Source of the DNA: Streptomyces sp. NBC_01217
Lineage (GTDB): Bacteria; Actinomycetota; Actinomycetes; Streptomycetales; Streptomycetaceae
Assembly: GCF_035994185.1 (NCBI RefSeq)
Contig: NZ_CP108538.1
Location: 6,487,501-6,551,500 of the forward strand
Direction: 5' to 3'
Length of the DNA stretch: 64,000 nt
In this document: piece after piece, positions 1 through 6,849 of the stretch
How the letters are laid out: the number at the start of each line of letters is the position of its first letter
Numbering within the stretch: position 1 is the stretch's first letter
Translations under genes and position numbers: made by a program
Notes under the pieces: generated by a model
The model's database searches: none
What the model was told of the DNA's origin: nothing
The model's input: only the letters and a program-made list of their open reading frames with translations

Positions 1-18
1 CGTCTCGCCGGGCGCTGA
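1..18 (+). CDS. 3' end of an upstream gene, possibly coaD
   Basis: The first 18 bases read as five sense codons (Arg-Leu-Ala-Gly-Arg) followed by TGA. In Streptomyces the gene ahead of the next CDS is usually coaD (phosphopantetheine adenylyltransferase), so this may be its last codons. The identification rests only on expected gene order; six codons cannot be assigned by themselves. Confidence 0.3.
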   Translation, partial: RLAGR

Positions 19-116
19 AGCACTGACGGTCCGTCACCAGGTGTCGGACGGGCGCCGACTGGCCGTACAGTCGTTCCGTCCGTCTCCAATCGGCTGTAGA
101 GAGTGGCGAGCACACG

Positions 117-1208
117 GTGGACGTGCAGAAGAAGCTCGACGAGATCGTCGAGGCGGTCGGGAGCGCCCGGTCCATGCCCATGTCGGCTTCGTGCGTGGTC
201 AACCGCGCCGAGCTGCTCGCGATGCTCGAAGAGGTGCGCGAGGCCCTGCCGGGATCGCTCGCCCACGCCCAGGAGCTCATCGGCGGCCGGGAGCAGATGG
301 TCGAGCAGGCCCGCCAGGAGGCCGAGCGGATCATCGGGAGCGCCCACGCCGAGCGCACCTCGCTGATCTCCGGGACCGAGGTCGCCAGGCAGTCCCGCAG
401 CGAGGCCGACCGCATCCTCGACGAGGCCCGCCGGGAGGCCGAGGAGGTCCGTGCCGAGGCCGACGAGTACGTCGACAGCAAGCTCGCCAACTTCGAGGTC
501 GTCCTCACCAAGACCATCGGCTCCGTCGACCGCGGCCGCGAGAAGCTCCTCGGCCGCGGCCAGGCCTACGACGAGCAGGGGTACGAGGACCCGGACTTCG
601 CCGAGGCCCCCGAGCGCAGCACCGACCCGGCCACGCTCCAGCGCCGTGCGGACGAGTACGTGGACACCAAGCTCGGCGCCTTCGAGGCCGTGCTCGCCAA
701 GACCCTGGAAGCGGTCGGCCGCGGCCGGCAGAAGCTGCACGGCCGGGTCGCCACCGATGAGCTCGGCGCGCACGTCGCCGCCCAGGACGCGGCGGGCAAC
801 CAGGTGCACATGAGTGACGAGGACCACTGGGCCGGCCTCGCCGAGCTCGCCACCCCGGAGCCGCAGCCCGTGCACCAGCAGGTCCAGCCGCAGGTCCAGC
901 CGCACTTCCCCGCCCAGGCCCAGCCGAGCTACGCCGAGACGTACGCCTATCAGGAGCAGCCGCAGCAGGACGTGTACGGCTACCAGCAGCAGCCCGACCC
1001 GTACGCCGCCTATCAGCAGCAGGGCTACGACCAGAGCCAGCTCCAGGCCCAGGTCCCCGTCCAGGGGTACGACAGTTGGCAGCAGCAGCCCGTGCAGCAC
1101 CAGCAGACGTTCCAGCCGCAGGGTGAGAGCGCCCTCGACGAGACCAGCCTGTTCGACACCAGCATGATCGACCTGGACCAGCTCCGCCGGTACGAGCAGG
1201 AGCGCTGA
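117..1208 (+). CDS. DivIVA-like coiled-coil protein (cell division initiation family)
   Basis: A 363-residue protein starting at GTG. Residues about 35-150 are a charged Ala/Glu/Arg-rich coiled coil of the kind annotated in actinomycetes as a cell division initiation or DivIVA-like protein. A block of about 33 residues occurs twice, at about 115-147 and 178-210, both beginning ADEYVD and ending in a GRE/QKL-GR motif. The C-terminal third, about 245-345, is low-complexity and rich in Gln, Tyr and Pro. The last residues are acidic again. It has no signal peptide or membrane segment, so a cytoplasmic scaffold role is likely but inferred. It lies just upstream of the yceD-rpmF-rnc group, as in other Streptomyces. 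Confidence 0.75.
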   Translation: MDVQKKLDEIVEAVGSARSMPMSASCVVNRAELLAMLEEVREALPGSLAHAQELIGGREQMVEQARQEAERIIGSAHAERTSLISGTEVARQSRSEADRILDEARREAEEVRAEADEYVDSKLANFEVVLTKTIGSVDRGREKLLGRGQAYDEQGYEDPDFAEAPERSTDPATLQRRADEYVDTKLGAFEAVLAKTLEAVGRGRQKLHGRVATDELGAHVAAQDAAGNQVHMSDEDHWAGLAELATPEPQPVHQQVQPQVQPHFPAQAQPSYAETYAYQEQPQQDVYGYQQQPDPYAAYQQQGYDQSQLQAQVPVQGYDSWQQQPVQHQQTFQPQGESALDETSLFDTSMIDLDQLRRYEQER

Positions 1209-1238
1209 CCGGGCGGGACGAGGGCCCGGCGGACCGGA

Positions 1239-1268
1239 TTGGGAGCTGGGCGACGTGTCCAGTATCCT
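1239..1268 (+). promoter_or_regulatory. Possible promoter ahead of yceD-rpmF-rnc
   Basis: TTGGGA at 1239-1244 and TATCCT at 1263-1268 are separated by 18 bases. Each matches four of six positions of the vegetative -35 and -10 consensus. The pair lies in the 154-bp gap before the DUF177 gene. It is a sequence match only. Confidence 0.35.
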
Positions 1269-1362
1269 GGCTCTTCGGTCGCGCGTATGTCCGCGATCCC
1301 GGCTGCCCGTTTCGAATCCGAATCCCGAATCCGAATCCGGGCGGCCCTCCCCACGAGGCGCG

Positions 1363-2037
1363 ATGCACATGATTTCGAAAGCAGGAAAAGCCCTGAACGG
1401 CCACCTCGACCACCGAAACCCCCTCGTGTTCGACACGCACGAACTGGGTCGGCGTCCCGGTGCCCTCAAGCGGCTGACCCGCACGGTGGACGCACCCGGT
1501 TCGCCGGACCTCGGTATCGACGGGGTCATCGGTGTGCCGGAAGGCTCACCCGTGGAGCTGGACCTCCGCCTCGAATCGGTCATGGAAGGGGTGCTTGTCA
1601 CAGGCACCGCCCGTGCGTCGGCCGAGGGGGAGTGCGTAAGGTGTCTGGAGCCGCTGCGCCAAGAGGTTGCGGCGGATTTCCAGGAGATGTTCTCGTACCC
1701 TGACGCCGATGACCGGGGCCGCAGCAAAGCGGAACCGGCCGACGACGCCGAGGACGACGAGGACAGGTTCTTCATCGAGGACGGCCTGTTCGACCTCGAA
1801 CCAGTGCTGCGTGATGCGGTGGTGCTCGCACTGCCGATGCAGCCGGTGTGCCGGGAGACCTGTGCCGGCCTGTGTTCCGAATGCGGAATCAGGCTGGACG
1901 AGAACCCCGGCCACCACCACGATGCCGTCGACATCCGTTGGGCGGCATTGCAAGGACTCGCCGAGACCGTTTCGGACGGCGAGAAGGACAACATGGGCGG
2001 CGCCGAAGCGGGCGTCGACGAGAAGCAGGAGAAGTAG
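1363..2037 (+). CDS. YceD/DUF177 family protein
   Basis: A 224-residue protein of the YceD (DUF177) family, almost always encoded directly before rpmF. In bacteria and plants the family is linked to 23S rRNA accumulation. Two cysteine-containing stretches, CVRCLEPL and CAGLCSECG, suit a metal-binding fold, and an acidic run (Asp/Glu) lies between them. ATG 1363 is chosen because a GAGG precedes it by six bases and because the conserved region ([15 protein letters not shown]) follows at once. An upstream in-frame GTG at 1255 would add a poor, repetitive N-terminus. It ends two bases before rpmF, so translation is probably coupled. Confidence 0.85.
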   Translation: MHMISKAGKALNGHLDHRNPLVFDTHELGRRPGALKRLTRTVDAPGSPDLGIDGVIGVPEGSPVELDLRLESVMEGVLVTGTARASAEGECVRCLEPLRQEVAADFQEMFSYPDADDRGRSKAEPADDAEDDEDRFFIEDGLFDLEPVLRDAVVLALPMQPVCRETCAGLCSECGIRLDENPGHHHDAVDIRWAALQGLAETVSDGEKDNMGGAEAGVDEKQEK

Positions 2038-2039
2038 CC

Positions 2040-2213
2040 GTGGCTGTTCCGAAGCGGAAGATGTCGCGCAGCAACACGCGCCACCGCCGGTCGCAGTGGA
2101 AGGCTGCGGTCCCCACCCTGGTTTCGTGCGAGCGTTGCCAGGAGCCGAAGCTGCAGCACATCGCGTGCCCCAGCTGCGGCACGTACAACAAGCGCCAGGT
2201 CCTCGAGGTCTGA
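2040..2213 (+). CDS. rpmF: 50S ribosomal protein L32
   Basis: A 57-residue protein starting at GTG with [20 protein letters not shown]. It has the basic N-terminus of L32 and a zinc-binding four-cysteine pattern (CERC...CPSC), so this is the zinc-containing form. Length and sequence match actinobacterial L32. It sits tightly between yceD and rnc, consistent with one transcript for ribosome components and rRNA processing. Confidence 0.97.
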   Translation: MAVPKRKMSRSNTRHRRSQWKAAVPTLVSCERCQEPKLQHIACPSCGTYNKRQVLEV

Positions 2214-2220
2214 GCGGCTG

Positions 2221-3057
2221 GTGAGAGGCCCGATGTCTGAGTTGTCCAACGCCAAGAAGCAGGCAGACAACGTCAACACAGCCTCGTCCCACACGCTTCT
2301 GGAAGGGCGGCTCGGGTATCACCTCGAGTCCGCCCTTCTGGTGCGTGCGCTGACCCACCGTTCGTACGCATACGAGAACGGCGGTCTGCCCACCAACGAG
2401 CGGCTCGAATTCCTCGGGGATTCGGTGCTCGGCCTGGTGGTCACGGACACGCTGTACCGCACCCACCCCGACCTGCCCGAAGGCCAGCTGGCCAAGTTGC
2501 GGGCCGCGGTGGTCAACTCGCGTGCACTTGCGGAAGTGGGCCGCGGCCTCGAACTCGGCTCCTTCATCCGGCTCGGCCGCGGTGAAGAGGGTACGGGCGG
2601 CAGGGACAAGGCGTCCATCCTCGCCGACACCCTTGAAGCGGTGATCGGCGCGGTCTACCTCGACCAGGGTCTCAGCGCGGCCTCGGAGCTGGTCCACCGG
2701 CTCTTCGACCCGCTGATCGACAGGTCCTCGAACCTCGGCGCCGGCCTGGACTGGAAGACCAGTCTTCAGGAACTCACCGCGAGCGAGAGCCTCGGCGTGC
2801 CCGAGTACCTCGTCACGGAGACCGGCCCGGACCACGAGAAGACCTTTACTGCTGCCGCTCGCGTCGGTGGTGTCTCGTACGGCACCGGCACCGGCCGTAG
2901 CAAGAAGGAAGCGGAGCAGCAGGCGGCCGAGTCCGCCTGGCGTGAGATCAGCGCCGCCGCGGAAGCGCGGGAGGCAGCGGCGAAGGCCGCTGCCGACGGA
3001 GGGGCCGCCGACACCCCTGCCGACCCGTCGCCGTCCACGGATGTCGCTCCGGCCTGA
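2221..3057 (+). CDS. rnc: Ribonuclease III (AbsB)
   Basis: Double-strand-specific RNase III, 278 residues from GTG 2221; ATG 2233 is an alternative start. The RNase III signature [13 protein letters not shown] lies at about residues 59-71. The second acidic catalytic cluster ([15 protein letters not shown]) follows at about 127-141. A double-stranded RNA-binding domain covers about 178-248, ending with the typical [14 protein letters not shown]. The C-terminal tail is Ala/Asp-rich. In S. coelicolor this gene is absB, whose loss affects antibiotic production; RNase III there acts on rRNA precursors and many mRNAs. A strong hairpin terminator follows. Confidence 0.96.
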   Translation: MRGPMSELSNAKKQADNVNTASSHTLLEGRLGYHLESALLVRALTHRSYAYENGGLPTNERLEFLGDSVLGLVVTDTLYRTHPDLPEGQLAKLRAAVVNSRALAEVGRGLELGSFIRLGRGEEGTGGRDKASILADTLEAVIGAVYLDQGLSAASELVHRLFDPLIDRSSNLGAGLDWKTSLQELTASESLGVPEYLVTETGPDHEKTFTAAARVGGVSYGTGTGRSKKEAEQQAAESAWREISAAAEAREAAAKAAADGGAADTPADPSPSTDVAPA

Positions 3058-3063
3058 CCCGAG

Positions 3064-3097
3064 AACCCCTCGGTGCCTCGCGCACCGAGGGGTTTTT
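3064..3097 (+). terminator. Intrinsic terminator after rnc
   Basis: A 13-bp perfect stem (3064-3076 paired with 3082-3094) with a five-base loop is followed by a run of T. It separates the yceD-rpmF-rnc transcript from mutM. Confidence 0.85.
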
Positions 3098-3151
3098 CCT
3101 GCCCTGACACCCTGCCCGGATACCCTGGAAAAGTCCCTGAGGAGCCGCACC

Positions 3152-4012
3152 GTGCCCGAGTTGCCCGAGGTCGAAGTCGTACGACGCGGTCTTGAGCGCT
3201 GCGTCACCGGCCGTACGGTCGGTGACGTCGAGGTGCTGCACCCGCGTGCGGTCCGCCGCCATCTCGCGGGCGGCGTGGACTTCGCGGCCCGGCTCGGCGG
3301 CGCCCGCTTCAGCGCGGCCATGCGCCGCGGCAAATACCTCTGGATACCGCTGAACGACGCGTCCAGCTCGCTGCTGGGCCACCTCGGCATGAGCGGTCAG
3401 CTGCTCGTACAGCCGCAGGACGCCCCCGACGAGAAGCATCTGCGCATCCGGATCCGCTTCGACGACGCGCTCGGCACCGAGCTGCGCTTCGTCGACCAGC
3501 GGACCTTCGGCGGCCTCTCCCTCCACGAGAACACTTCCGACGGGCTGCCCGACACCATCGCGCACATCGCCCGCGACCCCCTGGACCCGGCCTTCGACGA
3601 CGCGGCCTTCCACACTGCGCTGCGCCTGCGCCGTACGACGGTCAAGCGCGCCCTGCTCGACCAGTCGCTGATCAGCGGAGTCGGCAACATCTACGCGGAC
3701 GAGGCGCTCTGGCGCACCAGGCTGCACTACGACCGGCCGACCGCGACCCTCACCCGCCCCAGGTCGGCCGAGCTGCTGGGCCATGTCCGCGATGTGATGA
3801 CCGCGGCGCTCGACCAGGGCGGCACCAGCTTCGACAGCCTCTACGTCAATGTGAACGGTGAGTCCGGCTACTTCGACCGTTCGCTGGACGCGTACGGGCG
3901 AGAGGGTGAGCCCTGCCACCGCTGCGGTACGCCGATGCGCCGCCGCCCGTGGATGAACCGTTCCAGCTACTTCTGCCCGCGCTGTCAGCGACCGCCGCGT
4001 ACGGCTTCCTGA
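3152..4012 (+). CDS. mutM: Formamidopyrimidine-DNA glycosylase (MutM/Fpg)
   Basis: A base-excision repair glycosylase/AP lyase for 8-oxoguanine and formamidopyrimidines, 286 residues. After the initiator comes PELPEVEVV, with the catalytic N-terminal Pro and Glu. The H2TH region is visible around [19 protein letters not shown]. The C-terminus has a zinc finger, CHRCG...CPRCQ. GTG 3152 is the only start that places proline at position 2; GAGG lies about nine bases upstream. The 3' end overlaps the convergent HxlR gene by 28 bases. Confidence 0.96.
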   Translation: MPELPEVEVVRRGLERCVTGRTVGDVEVLHPRAVRRHLAGGVDFAARLGGARFSAAMRRGKYLWIPLNDASSSLLGHLGMSGQLLVQPQDAPDEKHLRIRIRFDDALGTELRFVDQRTFGGLSLHENTSDGLPDTIAHIARDPLDPAFDDAAFHTALRLRRTTVKRALLDQSLISGVGNIYADEALWRTRLHYDRPTATLTRPRSAELLGHVRDVMTAALDQGGTSFDSLYVNVNGESGYFDRSLDAYGREGEPCHRCGTPMRRRPWMNRSSYFCPRCQRPPRTAS

Positions 4013-4413
4013 GCGGGGACCTGCGGGCCCGGATGGGCCTCGTCGTAACGGTCACGGGCCCGAAGCACCTCGGGCATCCGGTCCTCGACGAGCCCGATCA
4101 GACCGAGCAGCCGCTCGGCGACCTGCCGGCCGAGCGGAGTCAGCTCGTAGTCGACGCGCGGCGGATTGGTCGGCTGGGCCTCGCGATGGACCAGACCGTC
4201 CCGCTCCAGGGCGTGGAGCGTCTGCGAGAGCATCTTCTCGCTCACCCCGTCGACCCGGCGACGCAGTTCGTTGAAACGGAAGCCGCTCTCGTACAGCGCT
4301 CCCAGTGTCAGGCCGCCCCAGCGACCGGTGACATGCTCCAGGGTGCCGCGTGAGGGGCACTGTCTGGAGAACACATCGAAAGCGAGCGCGTCCAGACGGG
4401 TGTTCTCATCCAT
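3985..4413 (-). CDS. HxlR-family transcriptional regulator
   Basis: A 142-residue winged-helix protein beginning [16 protein letters not shown]. The family core is present: Cys at the SRQCPSRG position, then [14 protein letters not shown], the recognition region [20 protein letters not shown] and the wing region. The family cysteine sits near the N-terminus, where such regulators can sense redox or electrophile state; that role is inferred. It converges on mutM and overlaps its 3' end. No adjacent target gene is divergently encoded, so its regulon cannot be read from context. Confidence 0.85.
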   Translation of the reverse strand: MDENTRLDALAFDVFSRQCPSRGTLEHVTGRWGGLTLGALYESGFRFNELRRRVDGVSEKMLSQTLHALERDGLVHREAQPTNPPRVDYELTPLGRQVAERLLGLIGLVEDRMPEVLRARDRYDEAHPGPQVPAQEAVRGGR

Positions 4414-4490
4414 GCCGACCAGCGTACGCCCGCACAGCGCTGACCGCCGGAGTGCGCTTTCCCCTGGTAAGCGGGTGTGGGCGACCGTGC

Positions 4491-5432
4491 TCAGAAGCCG
4501 AAGTCCTGGGTCCACCAGGGGCCGCCCGCGCCGTGGTGCACGCCGACGCCGAGCGTCTTGTAGTCGCAGTTGAGTATGTTCGCCCGGTGGCCGTCACTGC
4601 TCATCCAGGCGTCCATCACGGCCTGTGCGGTGGCCTGGCCGCGGGCGATGTTCTCGCCGCCGAGCCCCTGCACACCGGCCTTCGACGCGCGGTCCCAGGG
4701 GCTCTGGCCGTCTGGATCGGTGTGGTCGAAGAAGCCGCGGGCGGCCATGTCGTCGCTGAAGTCCTGGGCGAGCGCCGTCAGTGAGGCGCTGGCCGTCACC
4801 GGGCTGCAGCCGACCTTCGAGCGCTCCTGGTTGACCAGGGCGAGCACGGCGGCCTGCGTGGAGGCGGCCCCGGACGGGGACGGCGTCGCGGACCTGCGGG
4901 CGGCCGGAGTGGAGGCCGGTGCCGTCGGCGCGGCCGACGACGACTGCTCGGCGGCCGGGCCGGTGCTCTTGCCGGCCCCGGCCGACGCGGGCTCGGACGA
5001 CGACGGTGACGACGAGGACCGGCCCGGCCCGTCCTGTCCGGATGTCTTCGACGCGGAGGGGGACGACGGCGATCCGGCGGGCGACTCCGCCTTCGTCGGA
5101 CCGTCGGCGCGGCCCGAACCCCGGCCGGCGGAGGGGGTGGCGCGGTCGGCGGGTGCGGTGCTGGAGCCGCCCTGGGTCAGCAGATCCGCGTCCCCCTTCG
5201 TACGCACCTGGTCGCCAGCGGTGCCACCGCCGACCGTGTAGGCGTCGCCGCCGGGCAGCAGACCGGAGGAGACCGCCACCGCTCCCACGGCCAGGGCCGC
5301 GGACGCGCCGATCAGTCCCGTACGGACAGGTATCGCGGACCGCTTCCTGCGGCGCGCACCCCGGTGCCGGCCCGTGTCCGCCGCCTGGTGCTCAGTGGCC
5401 AAAGGTGCGGCGGAGCGTCGGTGACGTCCCAT
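4491..5432 (-). CDS. Secreted or membrane-anchored CAP (SCP-like) domain protein
   Basis: A 313-residue protein. The N-terminus is basic (MGRHRRSAAP, later ARRRKRS) and is followed by a hydrophobic segment at about residues 40-58, a signal anchor or signal peptide. A Ser/Pro/Ala-rich linker of about 120 residues comes next. The C-terminal 120 residues form a CAP domain: ALVNQERSKVGCSPV, FFDHTDPDGQSPWDR, GENIARGQ and the HRANILNCDYKTLGVGV signature. CAP proteins are extracellular, but the activity of bacterial ones is usually unknown. ATG 5432 was chosen because the basic pre-hydrophobic region begins there; an upstream in-frame start would add 18 residues. Confidence 0.85.
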   Translation of the reverse strand: MGRHRRSAAPLATEHQAADTGRHRGARRRKRSAIPVRTGLIGASAALAVGAVAVSSGLLPGGDAYTVGGGTAGDQVRTKGDADLLTQGGSSTAPADRATPSAGRGSGRADGPTKAESPAGSPSSPSASKTSGQDGPGRSSSSPSSSEPASAGAGKSTGPAAEQSSSAAPTAPASTPAARRSATPSPSGAASTQAAVLALVNQERSKVGCSPVTASASLTALAQDFSDDMAARGFFDHTDPDGQSPWDRASKAGVQGLGGENIARGQATAQAVMDAWMSSDGHRANILNCDYKTLGVGVHHGAGGPWWTQDFGF

Positions 5433-5577
5433 CTGCTGAGCCCTTCTGACGGTCCGGACGCCACTCCTGGCGCCAATGTGACTCACCCGTTGGGGTGAGG
5501 CTATTGCGACGGGACTGTAGTCGATGGCCTATGGGCAGGAAGTGCTCCCAGAGCAATTGGCCGGTTAGCGTTCGGGC

Positions 5578-5859
5578 ATGGACGAAGATGTACGGCTCAC
5601 CGCATGGGTACGCGGTCGAGTCCAGCAAGTAGGGTTCCGCTGGTTCACCAGGGAAAACGCTCTGGAGATCGGCGGCCTCACCGGATTCGCCCTCAATCTC
5701 GACGACGGCAGGGTTCAGGTCGTCGCGGAGGGCCGACGTGAGAATTGCCACCGTCTGCTGGAGTGGCTGCGCTCGGACGACACACCCGGGCGCGTTGACG
5801 GAGTGACTGAGATCTGGGACACCCCGCGCGGTGGTTACGAAGGCTTCGCGATCCGCTGA
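5578..5859 (+). CDS. acyP: Acylphosphatase
   Basis: A 93-residue cytosolic enzyme hydrolysing acyl phosphates. The active-site loop [10 protein letters not shown] supplies the catalytic Arg, and [16 protein letters not shown] supplies the catalytic Asn and the second family signature. Length is typical. It is divergent from the CAP gene, with 145 bases between the two starts. Confidence 0.95.
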   Translation: MDEDVRLTAWVRGRVQQVGFRWFTRENALEIGGLTGFALNLDDGRVQVVAEGRRENCHRLLEWLRSDDTPGRVDGVTEIWDTPRGGYEGFAIR

Positions 5860-6067
5860 TCCGGGCCCGTCGGGGCCCCTGACGAGGTGCCGTGTTCGGA
5901 CGGTGTTCGACGCGCGGCGGGGGGTGACCGGGTGGGCGCTCATCTGCGTACACATGAAATGACCTGCGGAATGACCCGATGGTTGCCAAGATTCGGTTGG
6001 CGTGCCAGGCTGCGGCAGTAAGGATGATCTCCACGCCCCCGAGGGCCCCGCAGGAGAGTCGCGCCGC

Positions 6068-6208
6068 ATGATCGTCAAGCCGCGCGCCCCCGGCCGCCCG
6101 TCTCTACAGGGCGTGATCGTGTTGACCGTCAAACTTTTTGGTGAGACGCTGAAATCCCCGCGCACCTTAGCTGTTTGGCAGAGCTGTTTGGCAGCAGAAC
6201 AGCAGTGA
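6068..6208 (+). CDS. Doubtful 46-residue small ORF
   Basis: An ATG preceded by an AGGAGAG-like sequence about 11 bases upstream opens a 46-codon frame beginning MIVKPRAPGRPSLQG. No family is recognised. It overlaps the tandem repeat and could equally be leader DNA of the next gene. It is listed only because it has a plausible ribosome site. Confidence 0.2.
   Translation: MIVKPRAPGRPSLQGVIVLTVKLFGETLKSPRTLAVWQSCLAAEQQ
6169..6194 (+). repeat. Perfect 13-bp tandem repeat
   Basis: AGCTGTTTGGCAG occurs twice back to back (6169-6181 and 6182-6194) and is followed by a related CAGAACAGCAG. It lies about 100 bases ahead of the small coiled-coil gene. A regulator site or replication slippage are both possible. 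Confidence 0.85.
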
Positions 6209-6295
6209 ATAAGAGCACTGCCGAGCACCGCGGGTGCGATTCCCTCACGACCCACACCGCATCGGTCGGTCACTCAGTGTGGAGGACCATCCATC

Positions 6296-6508
6296 ATGGC
6301 AAAGGCGCTTCTCGGTTACGTCGGCGGTTCCGACCCGCGACTCCTCGCCGAGATGCGACGGCTCCAGCAGCGCGTCCAGGATCTCGAATCCGAGCTCGTA
6401 CGGATTCAGGACGAGAACGACGCACTCAACGCCGCCGCCCAGCACCAAGAGTCGCTGCTCGACAGCATCGACATCGACGTACCTCAGGCGGAGCCGGCGC
6501 TGACCTGA
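6296..6508 (+). CDS. Small coiled-coil protein upstream of smc
   Basis: A 70-residue acidic protein starting MAKALLGYVGGSDPRLLAEM. Residues about 13-55 form a leucine-heptad coiled coil (LLAEMRRLQQRVQDLESELV). A perfect GGAGG at 6281-6285 precedes the ATG by ten bases. I recall similar short proteins next to smc in other Streptomyces but know no assigned function. The coiled coil suggests self-association or binding to another coiled-coil protein. A strong terminator at 6708-6738 closes its transcript before smc. Confidence 0.75.
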   Translation: MAKALLGYVGGSDPRLLAEMRRLQQRVQDLESELVRIQDENDALNAAAQHQESLLDSIDIDVPQAEPALT

Positions 6509-6598
6509 CCGATGGCCCCCCAGGGCCGGTCGGGCTGTCCGCGTCAGCCGTCCGGGATCATCACCCGGATCGTCGCCGGATCATTGAAGATCACTGGT

Positions 6599-6632
6599 CT
6601 TGATCTGTCACCTACGTGACATGTCCTTGATC
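6599..6632. promoter_or_regulatory. Operator-like palindrome flanked by CTTGATC repeats
   Basis: TGTCAC-4 bases-GTGACA (6606-6621) is a perfect inverted repeat. It is bracketed by two direct copies of CTTGATC (6599-6605 and 6626-6632). It sits in the gap between the small coiled-coil gene and smc. It could be a protein binding site; no specific regulator is inferred. Confidence 0.35.
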
Positions 6633-6646
6633 CGTCATGCGCCGCT

Positions 6647-6686
6647 GCATCACCGCACAGGCATCACCGCACAGGCATCACCGCAG
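6647..6686 (+). repeat. 14-bp tandem repeat, nearly three copies
   Basis: GCATCACCGCACAG is present at 6647-6660 and 6661-6674, with a partial third copy at 6675-6686. Together with the palindrome just upstream and the terminator at 6708-6738, it accounts for most of the recognisable structure in the 341-bp gap 6509-6849 before smc. Nothing else is apparent in that gap. Confidence 0.8.
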
Positions 6687-6707
6687 GATTTACGGCACAA
6701 GATTAAC

Positions 6708-6738
6708 AAGGGGCGCCTCGGCGTCCCTTCTTTCTTTT
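6708..6738 (+). terminator. Intrinsic terminator between small gene and smc
   Basis: A 9-bp stem (6708-6716 with 6721-6729, one G-T pair) and a CTCG loop are followed by CTTTCTTTT. This unusually T-rich tail makes it a textbook terminator. It implies that smc has its own promoter downstream. Confidence 0.85.
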
Positions 6739-6849
6739 CCGCTCGGACCTGTGCGCGACCCGCCCCGGACGTACACCCCTTCCCTTACCGTCTGATGTGC
6801 CCTGCACCTTCATCAGCGAAACCGAGAGCGAAAGGTAGAGTCCGGCGGC

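Larger units (their letters stand above)
5860..6295. other. 436-bp gap ahead of the small coiled-coil gene
   Basis: No conserved gene is evident. The stretch is less GC-rich than its surroundings in places (6118-6215). It contains a weak 46-codon reading frame (6068-6208) and a perfect 13-bp tandem repeat (6169-6194). A TTGACC at 6122-6127 has no convincing -10 element at the right distance. Confidence 0.6.

Noticed and set aside
1313..1342. GAATCC repeats as a CRISPR-like array
   Set aside because: Units are six bases with no spacers.
6122..6150. TTGACC as a -35 promoter element
   Set aside because: No acceptable -10 sequence is present at 16-18 bases.
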